From the NCBI RefSeq assembly GCF_018863415.1, contig NZ_JAHKSN010000002.1:62001-126000 (forward strand): a stretch of DNA of 64,000 bases, read 5' to 3'. A program made the position numbers and the translations under genes. Positions 11,808 to 26,252 of the stretch are shown one piece after another. The notes below the pieces were generated by a model that saw only the letters and a list, made by a program, of their open reading frames with translations, was not told the DNA's origin and ran no database searches. The stretch comes from Deinococcus aestuarii. GTDB taxonomy: Bacteria; Deinococcota; Deinococci; Deinococcales; Deinococcaceae. The number at the start of each line of letters is the position of its first letter. Positions within the stretch are counted from its first letter, which is position 1.

Positions 11808-12776
11808 TCAGGGGGGCTGGGCGGACCAGCGGGTGCTCGCGTGCCGCCCCCCGTCCCGCGTGACGATCAAGGCCGCCGCGCCCGGGGTGGCGTCCGCGAG
11901 GGCCAGCCCCCCCACGCCGAGCACGCTCAGGGATGTGGCGAGCGCGTCGGCGGTGAGGCCGTCGGGGGCGGTGACGGTCACGCCGGGCACGTCGGTCACG
12001 GGCCAGCCGGTGCGCGGGTCGAGGAGGTGCGAGTGCCACCCCTCCCCCACCCGGTAGCCCCGGCGGGTGTCCCCGCTCGTAGCGAGGGCCCCGTCCCGCA
12101 CGGGAACCCGGCAGAGGGGCGGCAGGTCATCCCGCCCGCTGAAGGGGTCGGCGACGGCGACGGTCAGCCCCCCTCCCCCCAGCGTGCGCAGGTCCCCCCC
12201 GGCGTTCACGAGCACGGCGCGCACCCCCGGGCAGGCGAGGGCGGCCTCGGCGGCGCGGTCCACGACGTATCCCTTCGCCAGCGCGTTCAGGCCCAGGGGG
12301 TGGTCGGCGTGCAGGGTGGCCGTGCCGTCCGGGTGGAGGGTCCACGGGGGGTCCCACAACCGCCTGGCGAGTTCGGCCAGTTCTCCGTCGTCAGGGACAC
12401 GCCCCGTCTCCTCGGCCCGTTTCCAGAGGACACCGAAAGCGTCCGCGCCGGGGTGGAACGCGCCCCCGGTCGCCTCCCGCCAGCGGTCCGCCGCGCGCAG
12501 GACGTGGAGGAGGTCGGGGCTGAGCGCCACCCGCTCGCCGGGCCGGGTCTGCCAGCGCCGCAGCTCGCTCGCCGGGTCGAAGCGGTTGAGGACGAGGGTC
12601 AGGCGGTCGATCTCGTCTAGCGCGGCGCGTTCGGCCTCCTCGGCCCGGGCGCGGGTGTCGGCGACGACCTGCACCTCCAGCTCGGTGCCCAGGACGCGCT
12701 CGTAGACGCTTCGCAGGCGGTGGGGTGGGGACAGGCGGCGCAGCAGGTCTGGGAGAACTCGCCGGGCGGACGACAC
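11808..12776 (-). CDS. apbE: FAD:protein FMN transferase (ApbE family)
   Basis: 322 residues. ApbE enzymes move FMN from FAD onto a Thr/Ser of exported redox proteins. Family motifs are present: VLNRFDPASEL near 61-71, the NALAKGYVVDRAAE segment, VNAGGDLRTLG, and the C-terminal HLLDPRTGWPV and GLTADALATSLSVLG blocks (Asp and Thr of the metal site). GTG start at 12776; the ribosome binding site is weak and there is no lipobox, so it may stay cytoplasmic or be membrane-tethered differently. No FMN-binding (PF04205) partner is visible in the window; the two downstream genes are the obvious candidates for the recipient pathway. Confidence 0.92.
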   Translation of the reverse strand: MSSARRVLPDLLRRLSPPHRLRSVYERVLGTELEVQVVADTRARAEEAERAALDEIDRLTLVLNRFDPASELRRWQTRPGERVALSPDLLHVLRAADRWREATGGAFHPGADAFGVLWKRAEETGRVPDDGELAELARRLWDPPWTLHPDGTATLHADHPLGLNALAKGYVVDRAAEAALACPGVRAVLVNAGGDLRTLGGGGLTVAVADPFSGRDDLPPLCRVPVRDGALATSGDTRRGYRVGEGWHSHLLDPRTGWPVTDVPGVTVTAPDGLTADALATSLSVLGVGGLALADATPGAAALIVTRDGGRHASTRWSAQPP

Positions 12777-12816
12777 CCCGAAATTCTGCCGCTCGACGTT
12801 GAAGGTTTGTCGAAGC

Positions 12817-13082
12817 TCAGCCGGGCGGCTGGTTGGACGCCGCGTAGAACAGCAGCCCGATCAGGATGAGGTCGAGGGCCCAGCTCGCCGGGCGGCGGAG
12901 GGTGGGGTCACGCCGGGCCCGCAGGAACTGCACCCCCAGCCGCGCCACGAGGAGCAGGGCCACGAGGTACGGGCTGGGGAGCGGGCCACCCAACAGCGGC
13001 AGGAGCAGCAGCACGGCCACCACCGCCAGCAGCGCGAGGCTGACGGCGGTCAAGGCGTCGGGGCGGGGGCGTTCGGGCGGGG

Positions 13083-13086
<4 letters not shown>
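12817..13086 (-). CDS. Small membrane protein coupled to glgB
   Basis: 89 residues with three hydrophobic helices (about 13-33, 38-56 and 68-84) joined by Arg-rich loops. No domain recognised. TTG start at 13086 overlaps the glgB stop as TTGA, so translation is probably coupled. The first codons and frame are otherwise unsupported by a ribosome binding site. A link to glycogen metabolism rests on position only. Confidence 0.65.
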
Positions 13087-15125
<2,039 letters not shown>

Positions 15126-15203
15126 GGGGCGAGTCTACCGGCTGGGGTTGGGAGCCGGACGGGGGAATCCAGACCGGGCGGGGCGGGTGAAAGAAGTACG
15201 GAG

Positions 15204-15428
15204 TCAGGAGCCGAGCAAGTCTTCCCTGGCCTGCTGGAGCATGAGTCTGTAGTCCGGCTTCAAAATCTCTTCAAGAGCCTGTTCGAGTCTCCCCTCAAAC
15301 AGCCAGACGGCCCTTTGCTTGGCCGAATGAGCGAAGCAGACCCCAGCGTCATCACGACGGGCGGGCCACTCGAAAAGGACGGGGGCCTCTGACCGACCGA
15401 GCGTTAACGTCACATCTTCATCCGACAT
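15204..15428 (-). CDS. Small hypothetical protein downstream of hisH
   Basis: 74 residues, acidic, no signal peptide or helix for membrane insertion. It begins seven bases after the hisH stop at ATG 15428, so it is probably the last gene of a hisB-hisH operon. I do not recognise the family; the regular alternation and single Cys suggest a small cytosolic alpha/beta protein. Nothing links it to histidine synthesis except position. Confidence 0.65.
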   Translation of the reverse strand: MSDEDVTLTLGRSEAPVLFEWPARRDDAGVCFAHSAKQRAVWLFEGRLEQALEEILKPDYRLMLQQAREDLLGS

Positions 15429-15435
15429 CTGCGCC

Positions 15436-16065
15436 TCAGCCCTCCAGCACATGACGCCGGAAGCGTTCGAGGATCGCCAGCCCCACCGCCCCGCTCTTTT
15501 CCGGGTGGAACTGGGTGGCGTGGACATTGCCCTGGCTGAAGGCCGCCCAGAAGGGCACCCCGTACTCGGTCACGGCCCCCGCGTCCACGTCCACCGTCAG
15601 CGGCACGTAGTACGAGTGAACGAAGTAGGCGTAGGCGGGGCAGGCGAGATCACGCAGCAGGGGCGAGTCGCCCACCGGGTCGAGGCTGTTCCAGCCCATC
15701 TGCGGGACCTTGCGTTCGGGGACAGGCTCGAACTTGCGGACCGTGCCGGGCACGAGGCCCAGCCCCGGGGTGCCGGGCGCCTCCTCGGAGTCGGTGAGGA
15801 GCATCTGCATCCCCACGCAGATGCCCAGGAGGGGCGTGCCCGCGCGGGCGGCGTCCATAACCGGGCCGTGAAACCCGCCCGTGTCGAAGGCCTCCATGAC
15901 CTGCCGGAAGTGGCCCTGCCCGGGCACGACGAGGGCGGGAGCATGGGGCACGTCGGCGGGCGAGTCGGAGACGCGCACCCGCATCCCCGCGCGCTCCAGG
16001 GCCTTGGCGGCGCTGCGGACGTTCCCGGCGCCGTAGTCGAGGAGGAGGACTTCGGGAGCGCTCAC
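15436..16065 (-). CDS. hisH: Imidazole glycerol phosphate synthase, glutaminase subunit HisH
   Basis: HisH supplies ammonia to HisF for imidazole glycerol phosphate formation. 209 residues. The nucleophile Cys is in GICVGMQ, the oxyanion strand in VVPGQGHF, and the His-Glu pair in FHPEKSG. GTG start at 16065 overlaps the hisB stop as GTGA, giving translational coupling. HisF is not in the window. Confidence 0.95.
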   Translation of the reverse strand: MSAPEVLLLDYGAGNVRSAAKALERAGMRVRVSDSPADVPHAPALVVPGQGHFRQVMEAFDTGGFHGPVMDAARAGTPLLGICVGMQMLLTDSEEAPGTPGLGLVPGTVRKFEPVPERKVPQMGWNSLDPVGDSPLLRDLACPAYAYFVHSYYVPLTVDVDAGAVTEYGVPFWAAFSQGNVHATQFHPEKSGAVGLAILERFRRHVLEG

Positions 16066-16649
16066 AGGACTCCCTTCGTGCTGGCGAGGTCGGAGGAGGT
16101 CACCTGCACCGCGTCCCGCAGCGCCCGGGCGAACGCCTTCACAATCGCCTCGATGACGTGGTGCGCCTCACGCCCGGCGAGGAGGCGGACGTGCAGGGTC
16201 ACCCCGGCGTGGTTGCAAAGCCCCCGCAGGAATTCGCGCAGGTGGTAGTGGGTCATGCCGCCCGCGTCCCCCCACACGTCCAGCCGCTCCGGCTCGAAGG
16301 CGAGGTGTGCCCGCCCCGAGAGGTCGAGGACCACGTGGGCGAGCGTCTCGTCCATCGGCACGAAGGCGCTGCCGTAGCGCTCGATGCCCCGGCGGTCGCC
16401 GAGCGCCTGCGTCAGCGCCTGCCCCAGCGTGATCCCCACGTCCTCGATCAGGTGGTGCGGCTCAATGTGGAGGTCCCCCCGCGCCCGCACGCTCAGACCG
16501 ACGCGGGCATGGCGCGCGAGGGCGTCCAGCATGTGGTCGAGAAAGCCGTGCCCGGTCGCGGGCGGCTCGGAGGCGGCGGAGTCGAGGTCGAGCGTGACGG
16601 TCACGTCGGTCTCGCTGGTGGCGCGGTGAACGGTCGCGGTGCGGGTCAT
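16062..16649 (-). CDS. hisB: Imidazoleglycerol-phosphate dehydratase
   Basis: HisB dehydrates imidazole glycerol phosphate in histidine synthesis. About 195 residues, the single-domain form (no phosphatase domain). Manganese-binding motifs are visible: HGFLDHMLD, EPHHLIEDVGITLG and NHAGVTLHVRLLAGREAHHVIEA. I choose ATG 16649 rather than 16658 because a TACCAT box ends seven bases before 16649 and would itself contain the first ATG; hrpB shows the same arrangement. Confidence 0.95.
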   Translation of the reverse strand: MTRTATVHRATSETDVTVTLDLDSAASEPPATGHGFLDHMLDALARHARVGLSVRARGDLHIEPHHLIEDVGITLGQALTQALGDRRGIERYGSAFVPMDETLAHVVLDLSGRAHLAFEPERLDVWGDAGGMTHYHLREFLRGLCNHAGVTLHVRLLAGREAHHVIEAIVKAFARALRDAVQVTSSDLASTKGVL

Positions 16650-16777
16650 GCGGGGCATGGTACGGCGTGGCGGGGGAACCCATCGTGCGGCGTTCTAGGA
16701 CGGGCGATCTTCGCCCTGGACCGTGGTCCAGCCTCCGCCGCCTCACTTCATCCAAAGCCCGGCTTCACGCCCCGCGA

Positions 16778-17421
<644 letters not shown>

Positions 17422-17425
<4 letters not shown>

Positions 17426-17514
17426 ACCCGCTGAGCCCCGCCCGCACCCTCGCCGTGATGGCCGCCGTCCTCGCCGTCACATTGATCGGCGGCGCGCTCG
17501 CCCGCCTGTTCTGA
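17422..17514 (+). CDS. 30-residue single-helix membrane micro-protein coupled to ddrA
   Basis: GTG at 17422 overlaps the ddrA stop (GTGA). It encodes 30 residues: a short MNPLSPART head and one hydrophobic helix (about residues 10-29) ending in ARLF. It ends just before the terminator at 17533, so it is inside the ddrA transcript and would be damage-induced with it. There is no homology I recognise. The overlap and intact helix argue for a real gene, but the length alone could be chance. Confidence 0.5.
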
Positions 17515-17532
17515 CCTCTGCTCGACGTAACC

Positions 17533-17558
17533 CCCGCCCCCACCCGGGCGGGTTTTTT
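17533..17558 (+). terminator. Intrinsic terminator after ddrA
   Basis: CCCGCCC pairs with GGGCGGG over a six-base loop, followed by six T residues. Clear factor-independent terminator for the ddrA transcript. Confidence 0.9.
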
Positions 17559-17609
17559 GTGCCCCGGAGGGTTCGCGGTTGGTGAAGGTTCTCCCGTCGG
17601 GGCGGTGTC

Positions 17610-18350
17610 ATGCTGCCGTCCGTGACGGGCGCGAAGGAACGTGAGGGGCAGGAGGCGTGGACGGTCCGCCACGTCGGGCGGGCGCTCGTCGCGGAGGCGT
17701 TCGGGACGTTCCTGCTCACCCTCGCGGGGGTGGGCGCGCTGCTGCTGGCGCGGCTGGGCCTCCTGCCCGAGACGGTGGCCGCCGCCGTGGTGCCCGGGCT
17801 GGTGGTGCTCACGGTGATCTACGCGTTCGGCGACGTGTCGGGGGCGCACATCAACCCGGCGGTGACGCTGGCCTTCGCGCTGCGGGGGGCGTTCCCGTGG
17901 CGGCTGGTGGGGCCGTACTGGGCCGCCCAGCTCGCCGCCTCGGTCCTGGCGGGCGGGCTGGTCCTGACCTTCGCGCACATCCCGCCGCCGACCGAGCGCG
18001 TCCCGGCGGTGGGGGCGCTGCTCCTCGACGCGGGGTGCAGCGCCGTGCTGGTGGCCGTGATCCTGGCAACCGCCCACCGCAGCGGGGGGCTCAAGCCCGC
18101 CCTCGGCCTCGCGGTGGGGGGAGCGGTCACCCTCGACCACCTCGTGTCGGCGGGTGTCTCGGCGGTGGCGATGAACCCGGCCCGCGTCTTCGGCCCGGCG
18201 CTCGTGTCGGGGAGGCTGGCGGAAGCCTGGCCGCACCTGCTCGGCCCGCTCCTCGGGTGCGCGGCGGCGCTGCTCCTGACCTGGGCGACGCGCGGCCCCC
18301 TCAACCCGGACGAGCAGGAGGCCGCCGAGGGCGTGGGCGGCGCGGGCTGA
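17610..18350 (+). CDS. MIP-family channel (aquaporin/glycerol facilitator)
   Basis: 246 residues with six transmembrane segments and both pore-loop NPA motifs intact: HINPAV near 90-95 and AMNPAR near 187-192, the latter carrying the selectivity-filter arginine. It conducts water or small neutral solutes across the inner membrane. A short hydrophilic head precedes the first helix (about residue 20). Without glycerol-kinase neighbours an aquaporin role is as likely as glycerol transport. The stop lies 12 bases from the convergent kinase gene. Confidence 0.9.
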   Translation: MLPSVTGAKEREGQEAWTVRHVGRALVAEAFGTFLLTLAGVGALLLARLGLLPETVAAAVVPGLVVLTVIYAFGDVSGAHINPAVTLAFALRGAFPWRLVGPYWAAQLAASVLAGGLVLTFAHIPPPTERVPAVGALLLDAGCSAVLVAVILATAHRSGGLKPALGLAVGGAVTLDHLVSAGVSAVAMNPARVFGPALVSGRLAEAWPHLLGPLLGCAAALLLTWATRGPLNPDEQEAAEGVGGAG

Positions 18351-18362
18351 GGCCTCATCCGT

Positions 18363-18884
18363 TCACTCCCCCGAGCCGAAGTGCCGCAAGATGGCCTCCA
18401 CGGTCCCGGCGACGGTCAGGACCGAGGAGTCCAGCCACAGGCCCAGGCGCGGCGTCTCCTCGCGCAGCGCGCGGTCGAGGTCCCCGGGGGTGAAGGCGCC
18501 GTACCCGCGCTTGTGCCGTCCGGCCTCGCGGGCGGCCACAACGTCCGGCGACGGGCACAGCACGACCAGGCGCAGGGGCACGGCGGCGTACAGGGCGGTC
18601 ACGTCCCCCAGCACGGGGCCGAGGATCACGTCCTGCACGACCGGCGTGAAGCCTGACGCGTGATAGCCAAGAGCAGTCTGAGCGGCGAGGCGGTAGCGCA
18701 GGCGGAGCTGGGCCCACGCCTCCTCGCCTGCGTCCGGGGTCATGTCCACCCGGCCCGAGACGATCATGCGGCGGAAGAGGTCGCCGCGCACATGCACGCT
18801 GCGGGGCAGCCGCTCCGCGAGCGCCTGCGCCACCGTGGACTTGCCCGAGGCCATCATCCCGGTGATGAGGGAGACGGGAGGCAC
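18363..18884 (-). CDS. P-loop kinase-like protein (AAA_33 type)
   Basis: 173 residues. Walker A is GMMASGKST (9-17), followed by a VHVRGDLFRRMI segment resembling the acceptor site of small-molecule kinases and a lid region KRGYGAFTP. This pattern fits AAA_33/shikimate-kinase-like proteins that phosphorylate small molecules; the substrate is unknown. GTG start at 18884 lies one base after the hrpB stop, so the two are one transcription unit. Confidence 0.85.
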   Translation of the reverse strand: MPPVSLITGMMASGKSTVAQALAERLPRSVHVRGDLFRRMIVSGRVDMTPDAGEEAWAQLRLRYRLAAQTALGYHASGFTPVVQDVILGPVLGDVTALYAAVPLRLVVLCPSPDVVAAREAGRHKRGYGAFTPGDLDRALREETPRLGLWLDSSVLTVAGTVEAILRHFGSGE

Positions 18885-18885
18885 G

Positions 18886-21381
<2,496 letters not shown>

Positions 21382-21420
21382 GCGGGGCATGGTAGCAGGG
21401 GGTGCGCGGTGGATTGACCC

Positions 21421-22056
21421 TCAACATCCCGGCAGGCTCAGCACGTCCCGCAGGTCGCCCAGCAGCGCGTCGGGCACCTCCCCCTTCAGCGCGTGCCCGG
21501 TGGGGAGGAAGGCCGCGCGCAATCCCACCTGCTGCGGCCCCCACACGTCGTTGCGGGGCGAGTCGCCGACGAACCAGGCGTCCGCCGCCGTGACACCCAA
21601 TCGCTCCAGGGCAAGCGTGTAGATGGCAGGGTCAGGCTTGCTCAGGCCGACTCTCTTGCTGATCACCACGTCGTCCACCAGCCCGGCGAGCCCGCAGCGC
21701 TCCAGGCAGGCGGTCTGCGCCTCCACCCAGCCATTCGTCACGACGCCGACGAGGACGCCACGCGCCCGCAACTCCCACAGCACGTCGTGGGCGTGGGGCA
21801 TGGGGACGGGATCGGCGAGCGAGTGCACCGAGAAGTCGTCCAGCAGCGCCCGCGGGTCATGCGTCAGGCCGAACTCCCGCACGAGGAGCGGCATCACCTC
21901 GCGCTTGGGGCGGTAGCCGAGGTCATCGAGCACGGTGAAGCGTTCGGCATACCCGGCGGGGAGAGCGTGCCGCTCCACATGCCCGGTGAGCCAGCCCCGC
22001 AGGGTCGCGGCCCGGTCGTGCAACGTGCCGTCGAGGTCGAAAAGGACAGCCCTCAA
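21421..22056 (-). CDS. HAD-superfamily hydrolase
   Basis: 211 residues. HAD motifs: nucleophile DLDGT at 7-11, motif II VVTNG, the lysine in GLSKPDPAIYTLALE and the acidic motif IV in FVGDSPRNDVWG. A helical cap between residues 15 and 90 places it with the phosphoglycolate-phosphatase/haloacid dehalogenase-like class; substrate unknown. TTG start at 22056 overlaps the upstream gene stop as TTGA, with GGTGG ahead. Confidence 0.9.
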   Translation of the reverse strand: MRAVLFDLDGTLHDRAATLRGWLTGHVERHALPAGYAERFTVLDDLGYRPKREVMPLLVREFGLTHDPRALLDDFSVHSLADPVPMPHAHDVLWELRARGVLVGVVTNGWVEAQTACLERCGLAGLVDDVVISKRVGLSKPDPAIYTLALERLGVTAADAWFVGDSPRNDVWGPQQVGLRAAFLPTGHALKGEVPDALLGDLRDVLSLPGC

Positions 22057-22976
22057 GCCCCACCTTTATGGAAGGCCGCGCCCTGGGCTTCGACCTCCTC
22101 GTGGATGAGGGTGGTGTTGATGCCCACGGCGGCCGTCATCCCGCTCGCGGCGGCGTTGACGACGTACTGAGGGGCCCCGGCGAGGTCCCCCGCCGCGAAC
22201 ACGCCCGGCACCGTCGTCTCTCCGCGCTCGTCCACGATCACCCGGCCCTTCTCGTTCAGCTCGCAGCCCAGCGAGGCGGGCAGGGTGCTGCCGGGCGTCT
22301 GCTCGGGGCTGAGGAAGAGGCCGTCGAGCAGGCGGGTCTCGCGGGAACGCAGGTGGAGGCACAGGCGGTCCCGTCCCGTCAGGCGGGCGAGCGGCGCCCT
22401 CACGATTTTTACCCCCAGCCGCGCGAGGTCCCGGCGCTGCACGCCCGTCAGGCCGTCCGGCCCGTCGGTGAAGAGGGTGACCTGATCCGACCACGCGCGC
22501 ATGTTGAGGGCGAGGTGGTGCCCGGCGTCCCCACTCCCGAGCACCCCGAGCGGGCGGCCCCGGTACTCCCAGCCGTCGCAGTACGGGCAGTGGTGGACGA
22601 GGTGGCCCCAGCGCTCGCGCAGCCCCGCGACCGGCGGCAACACGTCCCGCACCCCGGCGGCGAGGAGCAGGCGGCGGCCCAGCGCCCACCCCCCGTCGTG
22701 CCGCACCGCAAAGCCTTCCGGCGTGCGGCGGGCTTCCCGCGCCGCCGCCGCGCACACCGTCACCGGGTAGGGGGCGAGGTCGGCGAGCGCCCGCGCCTTG
22801 AGGTCCAGCGGCCGGATGCCGTCGCGCGTGAGCAGACCGTGGGCCTCCCCCGCCGGGGCGTTGCGGGGCGGGCCGCCGTCGAGAAGGAGGACCCTCCGGC
22901 GGGCCCGCCCCAGCACGAGCGCCGCATTCACGCCCGCCGCTCCGGCCCCCACCACGATCACGTCGAAGGTGTCCAT
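22053..22976 (-). CDS. Thioredoxin-reductase-like FAD/NAD(P) oxidoreductase
   Basis: About 307 residues. FAD-binding GAGAAGVNAALVLGR near the N-terminus, redox pair CPYC (about residues 131-134, HHCPYCDGWEYRG), an NAD(P) loop GSGDAGHHLAL and the C-terminal GVFAAGDLAG. The CPYC motif and short length place it with the thioredoxin reductase-like proteins found beside HAD or peroxidase genes; the electron acceptor is unknown. ATG 22976 is used, the earlier in-frame TTG having no support. Confidence 0.9.
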   Translation of the reverse strand: MDTFDVIVVGAGAAGVNAALVLGRARRRVLLLDGGPPRNAPAGEAHGLLTRDGIRPLDLKARALADLAPYPVTVCAAAAREARRTPEGFAVRHDGGWALGRRLLLAAGVRDVLPPVAGLRERWGHLVHHCPYCDGWEYRGRPLGVLGSGDAGHHLALNMRAWSDQVTLFTDGPDGLTGVQRRDLARLGVKIVRAPLARLTGRDRLCLHLRSRETRLLDGLFLSPEQTPGSTLPASLGCELNEKGRVIVDERGETTVPGVFAAGDLAGAPQYVVNAAASGMTAAVGINTTLIHEEVEAQGAAFHKGGA

Positions 22977-22985
22977 GCCCAAACC

Positions 22986-23678
22986 TCAACGCGGCCCGGG
23001 CCGCACGCTCACGTCGGGCAGGGTGGCGTCGCGCGGCGCCTCCAGCACGAAGCGGATGGTGGCCGCGACCGTCGCCGGGTCGATGAAGTCGCCGGGATCG
23101 TAGGCGCCCCCCTCCTGCGAGCGGACCTTCTGCTGCATCGGAGTGGCGGTGCGGCCCGGGTAGACGGTCGTGACCCGGACCCCGTGCCGGGCCTCCTCGT
23201 CGCGCAGGGCGTCGGCCAGGGCGCGGAGGGCGAACTTGCTCGCCGCGTAGCTGCCCCATTCCGGGTTCGCCCGCAGCCCGGCGCCGCTGTTCACGAAGAC
23301 GACGGTGCCCCGCTCCGCCCGCACGCGCGGCAAGAGCAGGCGGGTCAGCTCGGCGGGGGCGACCACGTTCACCGCGAGGGTGTGGGTCCACACCGTGTGC
23401 TCCTGTCCGGCGACCGCCCCCAGCTTAACGACGCCCGCGTTATGGATCACGTTCGTCACGCGCCCGACGCCCGCCAGCGCCGACTCGAAGGTCTCCGGGC
23501 GGGCGAGGTCGAGCGGCAGCGCCGTCCCGCCCACCTCGGCGCCGAGGGCCGCGAGCCGCTCCCGGTCCCGCCCCTGCAAGATCAGGCCGTGCCTCCCCGC
23601 GAGGGCCCGCGCGAGCGCCGTCCCGATCCCGCCCGTCGCCCCGGTGATCAGCGTCACGGGTCTGTCTGGAGCCGTCAT
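22986..23678 (-). CDS. Short-chain dehydrogenase/reductase
   Basis: 230 residues, Rossmann fold. NAD(P)-binding TGATGGIG (13-20), NNAG-type loop as IHNAG, and the catalytic Ser-Tyr-Lys triad in VNSGAG...YAASK. Substrate unknown. A TAGCCT box ends seven bases before the ATG, and its first three bases are also the stop codon of the broken pyrophosphatase-like gene upstream. Confidence 0.9.
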   Translation of the reverse strand: MTAPDRPVTLITGATGGIGTALARALAGRHGLILQGRDRERLAALGAEVGGTALPLDLARPETFESALAGVGRVTNVIHNAGVVKLGAVAGQEHTVWTHTLAVNVVAPAELTRLLLPRVRAERGTVVFVNSGAGLRANPEWGSYAASKFALRALADALRDEEARHGVRVTTVYPGRTATPMQQKVRSQEGGAYDPGDFIDPATVAATIRFVLEAPRDATLPDVSVRPGPR

Positions 23679-23688
23679 GGGCGGAAGG

Positions 23689-24030
23689 CTAACGCACCAC
23701 GCGCGAGTTGAAATACCGCTCCTGAAACGATACGGCCTTCATGATCTCCCCATCCGTCAGGGTCACCCCATCCCGCACGACGAGCTTGTCCTCCACGGCG
23801 TCCGCGCGGACGATCAGGGCGGCGACGAGCCCTTCCGCCTCGGGCACGGGTTCGGCCCAGCCGAGCAGATAGGCGTCAATGGGTTGGCCGTCGCCGCCGA
23901 CCGTTCCCGGGAGTTCGCCGTAATTCACCTCTTAGACGAGGTTCGGCCAGCGCGGTTGGACGCTGCCCAGCGGGCGGTCCACGACCACGCGCACCCGCCC
24001 GCCGAGGAAAGGGGTGAGGTCGGGGTTCAT
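23689..24030 (-). pseudogene. Inorganic-pyrophosphatase-like gene interrupted by one in-frame stop
   Basis: Reading from ATG 24030, 32 codons (VDRPLGS...PRWPNLV) run into TAA at 23932-23934, after which the same frame continues EVNYGELPGTVGGDGQPIDAYLLGWAEP to the final stop (23689-23691). Together they make a 112-residue protein of the short pyrophosphatase-like family, whose pattern is V-VDRP-GS-HP--P---Y--NYGY-PGT---DG---D-YLLG. A Tyr is expected exactly at the stop, so one base change (TAC/TAT to TAA) explains it. No frameshift is needed. The gene may be recently dead, a sequencing error, or translated from GTG 23928 as a 79-residue fragment. Confidence 0.8.
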
Positions 24031-24153
24031 CCGGGGTCAGAGCCTCACGCGGCCCAGGCCTTCTTGCCGTGTCATGCGCGGCGGGTCTGGACGGGCGGGG
24101 AAGCCCCCTTCCCCATTCCAAAACCCCCAGCCGCCCCCTGCTACCCTGCCCGG

Positions 24154-25341
<1,188 letters not shown>

Positions 25342-25363
25342 CGGGGGGAGGGGGAGGGAGCCC

Positions 25364-26056
25364 TCAGACGGGATCGGCCTCCTCGACGGCGACGGCCTCC
25401 AGGGCGCCGGGGTCGAGCAGGGTGACCGCGTGGCCGCTGGCACGCAGGACTCCCCGGTCCTCCAGGCGCCTCAGGACGCGGGCGACGGTCTCACGGCTGC
25501 TGCTCACGCGCTGCATGATGTCGTGGGTCGTGAGCGGCAGCTCCTCGGGGTGCGGCACGCCCGCCCGCACGCGCTGGCGGTGGAGGTTCGAGAAGACGTG
25601 GGCGAGCGCCGATTCGGTGTTCTGCCCGGAGGCGATCAGCTCGTCGTTGAGAGCAGTCACGCGCTCGGCGAGCAGGGCGGCGAGGTTCCACAACACGCGC
25701 GGGTGGCGCCTGAGAATCTGCTCGAAGTGCTCGCGGTAGAGCATCAGCGTGTGGACCTCGGTCAGCGCCCGCACGGTCGCGCTGCGCTCCTGGCGCGAGA
25801 GCACGGCGGTCTCGCCCACCACGCCGGGCGCGTAGAGGTCGCCCATCACGCGCTCGCGGGTGCCCAGGCTGACCCGGCTGACCCGCACCACGCCGCGCGT
25901 GATCAGGTGCAGCGCCTCGCCGGGCGCGTCCTGCTCGATCAGGACCCCGCCGGGCCGGAAGCTCCGTTCCGTGACGGCCCGGGCCGCCTCGCGCACCGCG
26001 TCTTCGGGGACGTTTTGGAAGAGGGGGGAACGTTGGAGATCGTCCAGGCGCGACAT
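25364..26056 (-). CDS. Crp/Fnr-family transcriptional regulator
   Basis: 230 residues. N-terminal cyclic-nucleotide-binding-like beta-roll (about 8-120), a long dimer helix, and a C-terminal winged helix with LTTHDIMQRVSSSRETVARVLRRLEDRGVL (recognition helix in SSSRETVARVL). There are no cysteines for an Fnr iron-sulfur cluster. ATG 26056 is chosen over 26065 because TAGCAT ends seven bases before it. Divergent from the subtilase gene, with 196 bases between starts; it may control that gene. Confidence 0.92.
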   Translation of the reverse strand: MSRLDDLQRSPLFQNVPEDAVREAARAVTERSFRPGGVLIEQDAPGEALHLITRGVVRVSRVSLGTRERVMGDLYAPGVVGETAVLSRQERSATVRALTEVHTLMLYREHFEQILRRHPRVLWNLAALLAERVTALNDELIASGQNTESALAHVFSNLHRQRVRAGVPHPEELPLTTHDIMQRVSSSRETVARVLRRLEDRGVLRASGHAVTLLDPGALEAVAVEEADPV

Positions 26057-26139
26057 CGGCGCCATGCTAGAGCATCGGCGCGCCCCCATTTGGAAGACGG
26101 GCCAGCTCCCGGTTCCTCGCGGCCTTCTCCAGAGCATTC

Positions 26140-26163
26140 GTAAGAAAACCTTCATGTAAGAAA
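26140..26163 (+). promoter_or_regulatory. Direct repeat GTAAGAAA in the subtilase upstream region
   Basis: Two exact copies of GTAAGAAA start at 26140 and 26156, 16 bases apart, in an AT-rich island (26135-26185) that contrasts with the GC-rich surroundings. The subtilase ATG is 90 bases downstream. Direct repeats at 10-16 base spacing are typical of response-regulator sites, but no regulator can be named. Confidence 0.4.
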
Positions 26164-26252
26164 TCTTTCAAGGCATTTTTCACACTATGCCCGGAGAGGG
26201 ATGTGTGTCGTCCCGTGGCGGAGGGCCACATCCCCCTCACGAAAGGAGCAAC

